A stretch of 64,000 nt of DNA from Mycobacterium neglectum (GTDB lineage: Bacteria > Actinomycetota > Actinomycetes > Mycobacteriales > Mycobacteriaceae), in NCBI RefSeq assembly GCF_002591975.1, contig NZ_NVQE01000007.1, positions 62,001 through 126,000 of the forward strand, given 5' to 3'. Under the pieces are notes generated by a model that was not told the origin of the DNA, did not search any database, and was given only the letters and a program-made list of their open reading frames with translations. Every line of letters starts with the position of its first letter. The first letter of the stretch is position 1. The position numbers were made by a program, and so were the translations under genes. This document shows positions 15,945 through 23,305 of the stretch, one piece after another.

Positions 15945-16075
15945 GGCCCGTCGGAGGCTTGCTCACGACGGACCGGATCGGGGTGACAAGTCGGTGGTTG
16001 GTATCCAAGAGTTGAAGTCAGCGGCAGAATGATGCCCGCTGCCGACACCTGCTAAACCTCGCCGAGACGAACTTC

Positions 16076-16087
16076 TACGATCAACGG
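16076..16087 (+). promoter_or_regulatory. Leaderless -10 promoter of the F420-type oxidoreductase
   Basis: TACGAT (16076-16081), six bases, then ATG at 16088: the leaderless TANNNT-N6-ATG layout. No ribosome-binding site precedes this start. Confidence 0.5.
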
Positions 16088-16909
16088 ATGGTCAAAGATT
16101 TCCGGTTCGGTGTCGGGCTGCAAGCTGCACGTCGTCAGAAGTCGGTCCAGGACTGGGCACGCCGCGCGGAGGGCATGGGGTACGACGTCATCCACATGGC
16201 CGACCATCTCTATACGACGGCGCCGTTCCCGATGATGACGGCGATGGCGATGGCCACCGAGAAGCTCCGGGTCGGCACCTTCGTGCTCAACGCCGGCTTC
16301 TACCGGCCCGCGCTGCTGGCACGTGACGTCACGTCGCTGCGCGATCTCAGCGGCGGCCGTTTCGACCTCGGCCTCGGCGCCGGATACGTCAAGGAGGAGT
16401 TCGAGCAGGCCGAGCTGCCGTACCCGACGGCAGGCGAACGCGTCGCGTGGCTGCGTCACATCACCGAGCACATGAACGAGCACGCGGCCGACGTGCCGAT
16501 CCTCATCGCGGGTAACGGCGACAAGCTGCTCACCCTCGCCGCGCAGCGGGCCGACATCATCGGCCTGACGGGCGGCTACCCGATCATCGGGGGCGCCGAT
16601 CCGCTCGCCGATCGCATCGCTTTCGTGCGCGAGGCCGCGGGCGACCGGTTCGACGAGCTGGAACTCAACCTCTCGGTGATCGCTCTGCCCACCGACAACT
16701 CGGGGGTTCCGGATTTGTCGCTCGTGCGACGGTTCCTGCCCGACCTGACCGAAGAAGAGATGCTGGCCACGCCCGCGGTGTTCTCGGGCACGCCAACCGA
16801 CATCGCTGACACGATCCGAGGTCTGCGCGACAAGTACGGCGTCACGTACATCACCGTGCAGCAGCAGCACGGCGAAGAGTTCGCCAAGGTGATCGCCGAA
16901 CTGCGCTAG
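16088..16909 (+). CDS. LLM-class (luciferase-like) F420-dependent oxidoreductase
   Basis: 273-residue TIM-barrel flavin/deazaflavin oxidoreductase. It carries the luciferase-like features GMGYDVIHMADHLYTTAPF, LRVGTFVLNAGFYRPALLARDVTSLRDLSGGRFDLGLGAGYVKEEF (in two stretches) and VPILIAGNGDKLL. The sequence fits the mycobacterial TIGR03621-type F420-dependent subfamily. Substrate unknown. Stands alone behind its own promoter; its stop abuts the convergent oxidase subunit IV-like gene with no gap. Confidence 0.85.
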   Translation: MVKDFRFGVGLQAARRQKSVQDWARRAEGMGYDVIHMADHLYTTAPFPMMTAMAMATEKLRVGTFVLNAGFYRPALLARDVTSLRDLSGGRFDLGLGAGYVKEEFEQAELPYPTAGERVAWLRHITEHMNEHAADVPILIAGNGDKLLTLAAQRADIIGLTGGYPIIGGADPLADRIAFVREAAGDRFDELELNLSVIALPTDNSGVPDLSLVRRFLPDLTEEEMLATPAVFSGTPTDIADTIRGLRDKYGVTYITVQQQHGEEFAKVIAELR

Positions 16910-17188
16910 TTACAGCCAGAGGTACAGGCCGGACAGCACCGCCCAGATGGCGAAGCAGTAGACCTCGAAGATCACGCGTAGCGGTATCGGCGCGTGGCGC
17001 AGTTCCATGAAGTCCAAGCCGACGAGGCGCACCTTGATCGCCGCAATGGCCAGCACGACGATCGCCACCATCGAGCCGGTGCCGTGTTCGGCTCCGACGG
17101 CCCACGAGACGACCGTCGCCGCGACGAGGATCAACCACGAGAGGCCGGCCCGGTTGCGAACCAGCTCTGATACCGAAGGCCCCTTCAT
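16910..17188 (-). CDS. Prokaryotic cytochrome c oxidase subunit IV-like membrane protein
   Basis: 92 residues with three transmembrane helices (about 17-35, 40-60, 70-90). The segment AAIKVRLVGLDFMELRHAP is typical of the prokaryotic COX4/NorF-like family. The ATG overlaps the stop of the subunit III-like gene by one base (TGATG); longer starts would run back into that gene. No catalytic subunit I is nearby, so it may be an accessory NorF-like protein or serve an oxidase encoded elsewhere. Confidence 0.8.
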   Translation of the reverse strand: MKGPSVSELVRNRAGLSWLILVAATVVSWAVGAEHGTGSMVAIVVLAIAAIKVRLVGLDFMELRHAPIPLRVIFEVYCFAIWAVLSGLYLWL

Positions 17189-17778
17189 CAGCTCACCAGA
17201 TACAGCAGTGCGAACAGGACGATCCACAGCAGGTCGACCAGGTGCCAGAAGCACGCGCCGCCCTCGATGGCCGCCATTCGGGTGGGGCTGAATTCGTCAC
17301 GTCGGGTCTGCGTCAGCAGTAGCGCCAGTACGCCGATTCCCACGCAGACATGGAAGAGATGCAGGCCAGTCAGGATGAAGTAGTAGAGAAAGAAGTTGTT
17401 GGCTCCGGGCCCATGGCCGCTGGTGGCCAGCGCAACGTATTCGAACACCTTGAGGCCGATGAATACCAGCCCGCACGCGATCGCCACGGAAACTGCATTG
17501 GTGGCAATGGATTTCGCGCCGCCGCGGATCGCGCCGAGCGCGACCACGATGCACAGCGAGCTGGTGAGCAGAACCAGGGTGTTGATGACGCCGACGCCGA
17601 TGTGCAGCGACGTCCGCGCGACGTCGAACACCTCGGGCGCTTTCGCCCGTTCGACCATGAAGGTGACGAAGAAGACGCCGAACACCAGCATGTCGCCGAA
17701 CAGGAACACCCACGTGCCGGACTCGCCGGGGATCCGCCGGGCGGATGGTTCGACCGGCACCGTCGACGCCGCCGTCAC
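17188..17778 (-). CDS. Cytochrome c oxidase subunit III-like / NorE-like membrane protein
   Basis: 196 residues with five predicted helices and subunit III features: PGESGTWVFLFGDMLVFG, YYFILTGLHLFHVCVGIG and EGGACFWHLVDLLWIVLF. The start is the GTG at 17778, which overlaps the upstream membrane-protein stop by four bases; longer frames add a non-conserved Arg-rich extension inside that gene. The short form resembles NorE, an accessory in nitric oxide reductase clusters, more than a full-length CtaE (about 200 or more residues with extra helices). No subunit I gene is visible in the window. Confidence 0.83.
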   Translation of the reverse strand: MTAASTVPVEPSARRIPGESGTWVFLFGDMLVFGVFFVTFMVERAKAPEVFDVARTSLHIGVGVINTLVLLTSSLCIVVALGAIRGGAKSIATNAVSVAIACGLVFIGLKVFEYVALATSGHGPGANNFFLYYFILTGLHLFHVCVGIGVLALLLTQTRRDEFSPTRMAAIEGGACFWHLVDLLWIVLFALLYLVS

Positions 17779-18491
17779 GGCGCTGCGGCCAGCTGACTTT
17801 CGGCGGCTTCCTCCGCCTTGATGGACTTCAGCAGCACGACAGTGGTGCCGATCATCCAGACAATCAAGGCGAGACCAGGCAGGTAGTAGGAGAAGGCGCC
17901 ATCCCATGCGAGCGGTCCGGTGTTCATGGCGATCACGACGCAGCCAGGGAGCGACAACATCGCGACCCAGAGGTTGAGGAAGCCGTACCAGCGCGGGAAT
18001 GTGGGGGGTTCACCCTTGTCGGTGAAGGACGCGATCGCCAGCGTGATGTTCTGCATGACGATGGTGCCGACGATGCCGATGAACCACAGCCAGAAGAAAT
18101 CGCTGAACGCCTGGGTGATCTCCGGATCACGCTGTCCGGCTCGAAATGCGGCCGCCGCCAACGCCATCAGCGAGAACATCATCGCCGGGGTGAAGATCGC
18201 CGCGGCGAGCACCTGCGTGAGCGTGAGCATGCCCCAATGCCCTTCGGCTCGCCGCAGGCGGAGCACGATCACCGCGTGGAAGGGAATCGCGAGAGCGGCG
18301 GCGAGCAGTGCCCCGGCGAGCCCGAAACGCACCCAGAGGTTCTCGGTGGCCAGAAAGGCGTCGGTCTGCGCGGCCGTTTCCGTCGGGGACGTCGGCGGAA
18401 AGAGTTTGGCGATGCCCGAAAAGCACACGCTGTAAAGGACGATCATCGCGGTTCCACACCATGCGCCGACGCGCTGCAACTTCAGCTCCAC
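17775..18491 (-). CDS. Hypothetical polytopic membrane protein
   Basis: 238 residues with seven or so hydrophobic segments separated by short loops (for example FGLAGALLAAALAIPF, IVGTIVMQNITLAIASF, ALIVWMIGTTVVLLKS). First gene of a three-gene operon with the subunit III- and IV-like genes, coupled by overlapping stop/start codons. I recognise no enzyme motif. By position it may support the same respiratory or NO-related complex. Confidence 0.65.
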   Translation of the reverse strand: MELKLQRVGAWCGTAMIVLYSVCFSGIAKLFPPTSPTETAAQTDAFLATENLWVRFGLAGALLAAALAIPFHAVIVLRLRRAEGHWGMLTLTQVLAAAIFTPAMMFSLMALAAAAFRAGQRDPEITQAFSDFFWLWFIGIVGTIVMQNITLAIASFTDKGEPPTFPRWYGFLNLWVAMLSLPGCVVIAMNTGPLAWDGAFSYYLPGLALIVWMIGTTVVLLKSIKAEEAAESQLAAAP

Positions 18492-18610
18492 GGCTCGGAG
18501 GCTACGGTGCGGCGAGCCGATTCGGAAGAAGTTTTGTCAAAATTGCCAAAACTGATGCTCTGGGCTGCGCAGGTCCCGGCGGTCATGACCGGTAAGCTTC
18601 CTCCGGTCAG

Positions 18611-18683
18611 GCCCCCGTAGCTCAGGGGATAGAGCACGGCTCTCCTAAAGCCGGTGTCGCATGTTCGAATCATGCCGGGGGCA
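18611..18683 (+). tRNA. tRNA-Arg (anticodon CCT)
   Basis: 73 nt with a full cloverleaf: acceptor GCCCCCG paired with CGGGGGC, D-arm TAGCTCAGGGGATAGAGCA, anticodon stem CGGCT/AGCCG with loop CTCCTAA giving CCT, T-arm GCATG-TTCGAAT-CATGC, discriminator A. CCA is not encoded. Reads AGG codons. Lies just upstream of a transposase remnant. Confidence 0.95.
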
Positions 18684-18701
18684 CAGTGTGATGTGTATTG
18701 C

Positions 18702-18790
18702 TTCGGGTGATGGTTGCCATTTCTATGTCGGTTGATGGCTGACAGTGTTTCGGCTGATGCTTTACAGGTGCTTCGGTTGATGCTTGACAC
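18702..18790. repeat. Four degenerate direct repeats at an IS481-type end
   Basis: Copies of TTCGGYTGATGSYTKACA start near 18702 (weakest), 18727, 18749 and 18772, spaced 22-25 bases apart. They lead directly into the start of the transposase remnant. Probably transposase-binding sites in the left end of an IS481-like element. Confidence 0.6.
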
Positions 18791-18797
18791 TCCCTGA

Positions 18798-18920
18798 ATG
18801 AGGGAGTTGAGCGTGGCCGAGCAGCGGTATCAGGCCGTGTTGGCGGTGATCAGCGACGGGTTGTCGATCTCGCAGGTCGCTTCGAAGGTGGGGGTGTCGC
18901 GGCAGACGCTGCACTCCTGG
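18798..18920 (+). pseudogene. IS481-family transposase, N-terminal remnant
   Basis: The first 41 codons read MRELSVAEQRYQAVLAVIS, then GLSISQVASKVGVSRQTLHSW, the N-terminal helix-turn-helix of IS481-family transposases common in mycobacteria. After the HSW codons the family sequence (ARYE...) is lost and the frame enters an inverted repeat and the end of the next gene. The DDE catalytic domain is missing, so it cannot be active. Sits 115 bp from tRNA-Arg. Confidence 0.75.
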
Positions 18921-18928
18921 GTCGTGAG

Positions 18929-18977
18929 ATCCACGTTCTATAGCGGAAGTGCGAGTAGACGCCTGCAGAACGTGGAT
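18929..18977. repeat. 11-bp perfect inverted repeat with 27-base loop
   Basis: ATCCACGTTCT (18929-18939) and AGAACGTGGAT (18967-18977), with inner GCG/CGC pairing. It starts where the transposase homology stops and ends 23 bases after the DUF6766 stop (minus strand). Could be the DUF6766 terminator or a dispersed palindromic repeat. The rest of the 18684-19000 gap shows no other gene. Confidence 0.6.
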
Positions 18978-19000
18978 TTCGACGCCGAACCAACACCAAC

Positions 19001-19693
19001 TCAGGCGCTGGTTTCGCGGTGTGGATCGGCGACCGGCTTCGATTCCGCAGACCCGCGCTGACGCAGGAAAATCGACAATCCGATGATCGCCGCGACCGCA
19101 ACGAATTCGCTCTGCCAGTTCTGCATCGACTCGAACCAGAACTGCGCTGTCGTCACGTACCGCCATACCGAGATGGCCGGCTGCCCGTGCTGGATCTGCT
19201 CCTCGTTGAACGCGCTGACACCGCCCCATGCGTGCAACGCCCACGATGCGAAGAACAACACGAAGAACGCGATCACCAACGAATGCTCGTAGACGGCCAG
19301 CGGCCATCCGCCCCGCTTGACCGGCCACGGCGAATTCCGTTTGTACCCTTCGCGCGGATCGGCGTCTTGAGGCGCGCTCCTGGTCAACGGCTTCGACTCC
19401 GACGAGCCCCTCTGGTACAGGAACGCCGTGAGGACGACGTACATCCCCATCTGCAGGAATTCTGACTCCCAGTTCTCGAAGGTCGCCTCGACGAAGTGCC
19501 CGGTCGTCAGGTACTGCAGCACCGAGAGCTGTTCGGAAGCGCCGTGTTCCAGCTGTTCCTCGTTGTAGGTCGCGGCGCCGGAGACGATCATGCCGACGAA
19601 AAACACCGCGAACAGGCCAAGGCATGCCAGTAAGAGTCCGTTCTCGCGGACCGTGTCGCGTAGCGACCGCCTAGTCGGCGTCGCGCGGGCCAC
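19001..19693 (-). CDS. DUF6766 family membrane protein with internal duplication
   Basis: 230 residues, four transmembrane helices. Two similar halves: YNEEQLEHG...LQYLTTGHFVEATFENWESEF then a helix and LYQRGSSESKP, matched by FNEEQIQHG...WRYVTTAQFWFESMQNWQSEF then a helix and LRQRGSAESKP. A GTG start at 19693 overlaps the end of the GAF-ANTAR gene by 23 bases, suggesting coupling; a later start is possible. Function unknown; the family is often seen near stress genes in actinomycetes. Confidence 0.75.
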   Translation of the reverse strand: MARATPTRRSLRDTVRENGLLLACLGLFAVFFVGMIVSGAATYNEEQLEHGASEQLSVLQYLTTGHFVEATFENWESEFLQMGMYVVLTAFLYQRGSSESKPLTRSAPQDADPREGYKRNSPWPVKRGGWPLAVYEHSLVIAFFVLFFASWALHAWGGVSAFNEEQIQHGQPAISVWRYVTTAQFWFESMQNWQSEFVAVAAIIGLSIFLRQRGSAESKPVADPHRETSA

Positions 19694-20378
19694 CGGTGCT
19701 CCGAGTGTCGATGACCCGTTGCGCGATGTCGGCCAACCGCACGTTGCTGTCCTGCGAAAGCCGCTTCAGCATGTCGAACGCCGCCACGTCGTCAACGCCG
19801 TAGCGCTCCATGATGATGCCCTTGGCCTGGCCGATGCGGTCCCTGGTCGTCAGGGCCGACTGCAACTGCTCGCCCTGACGACTGGCCAATATCGCGGCGG
19901 CTGCGTGCGCGGCAAGAACAGTCGCGGTCGTCTCGTCCTCGGCGCCGAAGGCGTTCGGCTTGAATGCGAATAAGTTCAGTGCGCCAGCGGTGCGGTCGGC
20001 GGTGTAGAGCTTGACCGACAATCCGCTGAGCACGCCGAGTTCGACGACCTTCGGTGAGTATTGGGGCCACCGTTCCTCGCTCCGGAAGTCTTCGGTGCGC
20101 ACGATCAAGTCATCGAGCGCAGCCTGAACGCACGGCCCTTCGTCGTACTTCATCTGCAGGTCGTCAAGTGTGTGAGGCAGCTCAGAGGTGCCGGCCAAAG
20201 ACTCGTACTTTCCGCTCTTGGCGACGAGCAGCACACCCGCCGTGTCGACTCCCGGAATCAGCTCCTTCGCCGTTGACGTTACGTCCGAAAGAACCTCCTC
20301 GACGCTGCGGGGGGCCGCAGCCGCGCGCGCCAACTCAGCCATCCGCTGGGCTAGATCGTGGTTCCGTTCTTCGGTCAT
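19671..20378 (-). CDS. GAF and ANTAR domain antitermination regulator
   Basis: About 235 residues. An N-terminal coiled start, a GAF sensor domain (about 25-165; LIPGVDTAGVLLVAKSGKYE, DEGPCVQAALDD), and a C-terminal ANTAR RNA-binding domain (LQSALTTRDRIGQAKGIIMER...AFDMLKRLSQDSN). ANTAR proteins bind paired hexaloop stem-loops in mRNA and prevent termination. The start at ATG 20378 is chosen because GGGAAGCC precedes it; ATG 20426 is an alternative. Co-transcribed with DUF6766, probably as a stress-response unit. Confidence 0.88.
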   Translation of the reverse strand: MTEERNHDLAQRMAELARAAAAPRSVEEVLSDVTSTAKELIPGVDTAGVLLVAKSGKYESLAGTSELPHTLDDLQMKYDEGPCVQAALDDLIVRTEDFRSEERWPQYSPKVVELGVLSGLSVKLYTADRTAGALNLFAFKPNAFGAEDETTATVLAAHAAAAILASRQGEQLQSALTTRDRIGQAKGIIMERYGVDDVAAFDMLKRLSQDSNVRLADIAQRVIDTRSTGGPRDAD

Positions 20379-20552
20379 CGCTACAGGCTTCCCAATCCGG
20401 CTGTCCGATACACGAACGTTTGCCATCTCACACATCGGGCAGTCCCAATAGAGGCTCGCGTGGCAGTCGACTTCTACGCAAGCCAAGGTTCCGTCGGTTC
20501 AGACCTGAGTGCCGACGGGGCCGTACCCCTGTAGTCACTCTCTTAGTTGTAG

Positions 20553-20565
20553 TACCGTCTGGGTC
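20553..20565 (+). promoter_or_regulatory. Leaderless -10 promoter of the thiolase-like gene
   Basis: TACCGT (20553-20558), seven bases, then ATG at 20566. It lies in the 187-bp divergent gap between GAF-ANTAR and the thiolase, where I see no other clear element. Confidence 0.45.
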
Positions 20566-21780
20566 ATGGCCAGCTCGAACGTCTGGATCCTCGGCGGTTA
20601 TCAGAGCGATTTCGCCCGCAACCTGGCGCGCGAGGGACACGACTTCGCCGACCTGGCGGCCGAGGTGGTGAATTCGACACTCGCGGCGGCCCAGGTCGAG
20701 GCATCAAGTATCGAGGTCGTGCACCTCGGAAACGCCTTCGGAGAGATGTTCGCCCGCCAGGGACACCTCGGCGCTATGCCCGCCACCGTGAACGGCGGTT
20801 TGTGGGATACGCCCGCCTCCCGGCACGAAGCCGCATGCGCCTCAGGCAGCGTCGCGACGCTGGCGGCCATTGCGGATCTCCGATCCGGTGCATACCGAAC
20901 CGCGCTGGTCGTCGGCGTCGAATTGGAGAAAACGGTGCCCGGGGACACCGCCGCCGAATACCTCGGCGCCGCCGCGTGGACCGACCACGAGGGCACCGAC
21001 GCCAAGTTCATGTGGCCGCACATGTTCGACAGAGTGACCGCCGAGTACGACCGCCGCTACGGCATCGACGAGGCCCACCTGCGCGCGATCGCCCAACTCA
21101 ACTTCGCCAATGCACGGAACAACCCCAACGCACAGACGCGGACGTGGACGGTTCCGGATCCGCTCACCGACGACGATGACACCAACCCCATCGTCGAGGG
21201 CCGGCTGCGCCGCTTCGACTGCAGCCAGATGACCGACGGCGGCGCCGGGATCGTCCTCGTCACCGACGAATGGCTGCGCGACCATCCCAACGCGCGTCCG
21301 ATCGGGCGGATCGACGGTTGGGGGCATCGCACCGTCGGCCTCGGACTCCAGCAGAAGTTCGACCATTCCGCCGATGATCCGTATGTGATGCCCCACGTGC
21401 GGCGGGCGGTGCTCGACGCGCTCGACCGGGCTCAGGTCACCCTCGACGACGTCGACGGTTTCGAGGTGCACGACTGCTTCACCCCCAGCGAGTACCTGGC
21501 CATCGATCACATCGGCCTCACCGGGCCCGGCGAGTCGTGGAAAGCGATCGAGAACAACGAGATCGAGATCGGCGGACGGCTGCCGATCAACCCCAGCGGC
21601 GGCCTGATCGGCGGCGGGCACCCCGTCGGCGCCTCCGGTGTGCGGATGCTTCTCGATGCCGCGAAGCAAGTCAGCGGCGGCGCGGGCGACTACCAAGTCG
21701 AGGGCGCAAAGACGTTCGGCACGTTGAACTTCGGCGGGAGCACCGCCACCACCGTCAGTTTCGTCGTGAGCGGAGTATGA
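20566..21780 (+). CDS. Thiolase-family acetyl-CoA acetyltransferase-like protein
   Basis: 404-residue thiolase-fold protein of the SCP-x/lipid-thiolase type. The nucleophile Cys lies in HEAACASGSVA, the second motif is EVHDCFTPSE, and the third is the general-base loop GGGHPVGASG. It lacks the conserved C-terminal CxG of biosynthetic thiolases and instead ends NFGGSTATTVSF. Predicted to cleave or condense acyl-CoAs. Followed two bases later by a carotenoid oxygenase and then an HxlR regulator, so the three may form one pathway. Confidence 0.82.
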   Translation: MASSNVWILGGYQSDFARNLAREGHDFADLAAEVVNSTLAAAQVEASSIEVVHLGNAFGEMFARQGHLGAMPATVNGGLWDTPASRHEAACASGSVATLAAIADLRSGAYRTALVVGVELEKTVPGDTAAEYLGAAAWTDHEGTDAKFMWPHMFDRVTAEYDRRYGIDEAHLRAIAQLNFANARNNPNAQTRTWTVPDPLTDDDDTNPIVEGRLRRFDCSQMTDGGAGIVLVTDEWLRDHPNARPIGRIDGWGHRTVGLGLQQKFDHSADDPYVMPHVRRAVLDALDRAQVTLDDVDGFEVHDCFTPSEYLAIDHIGLTGPGESWKAIENNEIEIGGRLPINPSGGLIGGGHPVGASGVRMLLDAAKQVSGGAGDYQVEGAKTFGTLNFGGSTATTVSFVVSGV

Positions 21781-21781
21781 G

Positions 21782-23305
21782 ATGAGTGCGAACGTAGAGG
21801 TCGTCGGCAAGTACCTGTCCACGCTGCCCGAGGACGACGACCATCCGTACCGAACCGGCCCGTGGCGTCCACAAACGACCGAATGGGACGCCGACGATCT
21901 GCAGGCCGTCGAAGGTGAGATCCCGCACGACCTGGACGGTGTGTACCTGCGCAACACCGAGAACCCGTTGCATCCGGCGCTGAAGTTCTATCATCCCTTC
22001 GACGGAGACGGCATGGTGCATGTCGTCGGATTTCGTGACGGAAAGGCGTTCTACCGCAACAGGTTCGTGCGCACCGACGGCTTCGTCGCCGAGAACGAAG
22101 AAGGCGGCCCACTGTGGCCCGGCCTGGCCGAACCCATACAGCTGTCGAAGCGCGACTACGGCTGGGGCGCAAGGACGTTGATGAAGGACGCGTCGAGCAC
22201 CGACGTCATCGTCCACCGCGGCAGAGCGCTGACGAGTCATTACCAATGCGGCGACATGTACCGCATCGACCCCTTCACCGGTGACACGTTGGGCAAAGAG
22301 GACTGGGGCGGCGGCTTCCCCTTTGACTGGGGAGTCTCGGCGCATCCGAAGGTCGACGACCGCACCGGCGAGTTGCTGTTCTTCACCTACAGCAAGGAGG
22401 CGCCGTACATGCGCTACGGCGTCGTCGACGACGCCAACGATCTGGTGCACTTCACCGACATTCCGCTACCAGGCCCGCGACTCCCCCACGACATGGCGTT
22501 CACCGAGAACTACGCCATTCTCAACGACTTTCCGCTGTTCTGGGATCCGAAACTGTTGCAGGCGGGCGTCCATCTGCCCGGGTTCCACCGCGACATGCCG
22601 TCTCGGTTCGCGGTCATCCCCCGTCGTGGCGGGTCCGATGAGATCCGCTGGTTCGAAGCCGACCCGACGTTCGTGTTGCATTGGGTCAACGCCTACGAAG
22701 ACGGCGACGAGATCGTCCTCGACGGATTCTTCGAGGGCGACCCGAATCCGGTCGACACCCTTACGGGCGACAAATACAAGAAGGCGTTCCGGTATCTCGC
22801 CCTCGACGGGTTGCAAACCCACCTGCATCGCTGGCGGTTCAACCTCGTCACCGGAGAGACGCGCGAAGAGCGACTGTCGGATTCCACCACCGAATTCGGC
22901 ATGATCAACGGCGGCTACGCCGGCGACAAGTACCGCTACACGTATGCCGCAACGGGTAAGCCGGGATGGTTCCTGTTCGACGGACTGGTGAAGCACGACC
23001 TTGCTACCGGCGTCGAGGAACGGTTCGCCTTCGGCGACGGCGTCTACGGCAGCGAGACCGCAATGGCGCCGCGCGTCGGGAGTGCCGCAGAGGACGACGG
23101 CTACCTGGTGACGCTCACCACCGACATGACCGACGACGCCTCGTACTGCCTCGTGTTCGACGCGGCCCGAGTCGCCGACGGACCCGTATGCAAACTTGCG
23201 CTACCGGAACGGATTTCCAGCGGGACACACTCCACGTGGGCACCCGGGGCGGAGCTGCGACGCTGGCGCAACAGCGATACCGCGGCCGGCGCGATCGGCC
23301 TGTAG
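21782..23305 (+). CDS. Carotenoid cleavage / lignostilbene dioxygenase-family protein
   Basis: 507-residue seven-bladed propeller non-heme iron dioxygenase. The four Fe2+-binding His are visible: His188 (SAHPKVD), His236 (LPHDMAF), His300 (VLHWVNAYE) and His483 (GTHSTW). Family blocks FDGDGMVH and WDPKLL also fit. It cleaves a conjugated or stilbene-type double bond using O2; the substrate here may be an apocarotenoid or phenylpropanoid. In an operon with the thiolase-like gene upstream and the HxlR regulator downstream. Confidence 0.92.
   Translation: MSANVEVVGKYLSTLPEDDDHPYRTGPWRPQTTEWDADDLQAVEGEIPHDLDGVYLRNTENPLHPALKFYHPFDGDGMVHVVGFRDGKAFYRNRFVRTDGFVAENEEGGPLWPGLAEPIQLSKRDYGWGARTLMKDASSTDVIVHRGRALTSHYQCGDMYRIDPFTGDTLGKEDWGGGFPFDWGVSAHPKVDDRTGELLFFTYSKEAPYMRYGVVDDANDLVHFTDIPLPGPRLPHDMAFTENYAILNDFPLFWDPKLLQAGVHLPGFHRDMPSRFAVIPRRGGSDEIRWFEADPTFVLHWVNAYEDGDEIVLDGFFEGDPNPVDTLTGDKYKKAFRYLALDGLQTHLHRWRFNLVTGETREERLSDSTTEFGMINGGYAGDKYRYTYAATGKPGWFLFDGLVKHDLATGVEERFAFGDGVYGSETAMAPRVGSAAEDDGYLVTLTTDMTDDASYCLVFDAARVADGPVCKLALPERISSGTHSTWAPGAELRRWRNSDTAAGAIGL

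Noticed and set aside
18611-19000. Genomic island or prophage integrated at tRNA-Arg
   Set aside because: Only a transposase stump is present; there is no integrase, no repeated tRNA end that I can see, and flanking genes look chromosomal.
20379-20486. Longer start for the GAF-ANTAR protein
   Set aside because: The added residues are Cys/Trp-rich without similarity to the family; ATG 20378 has a ribosome-binding site.
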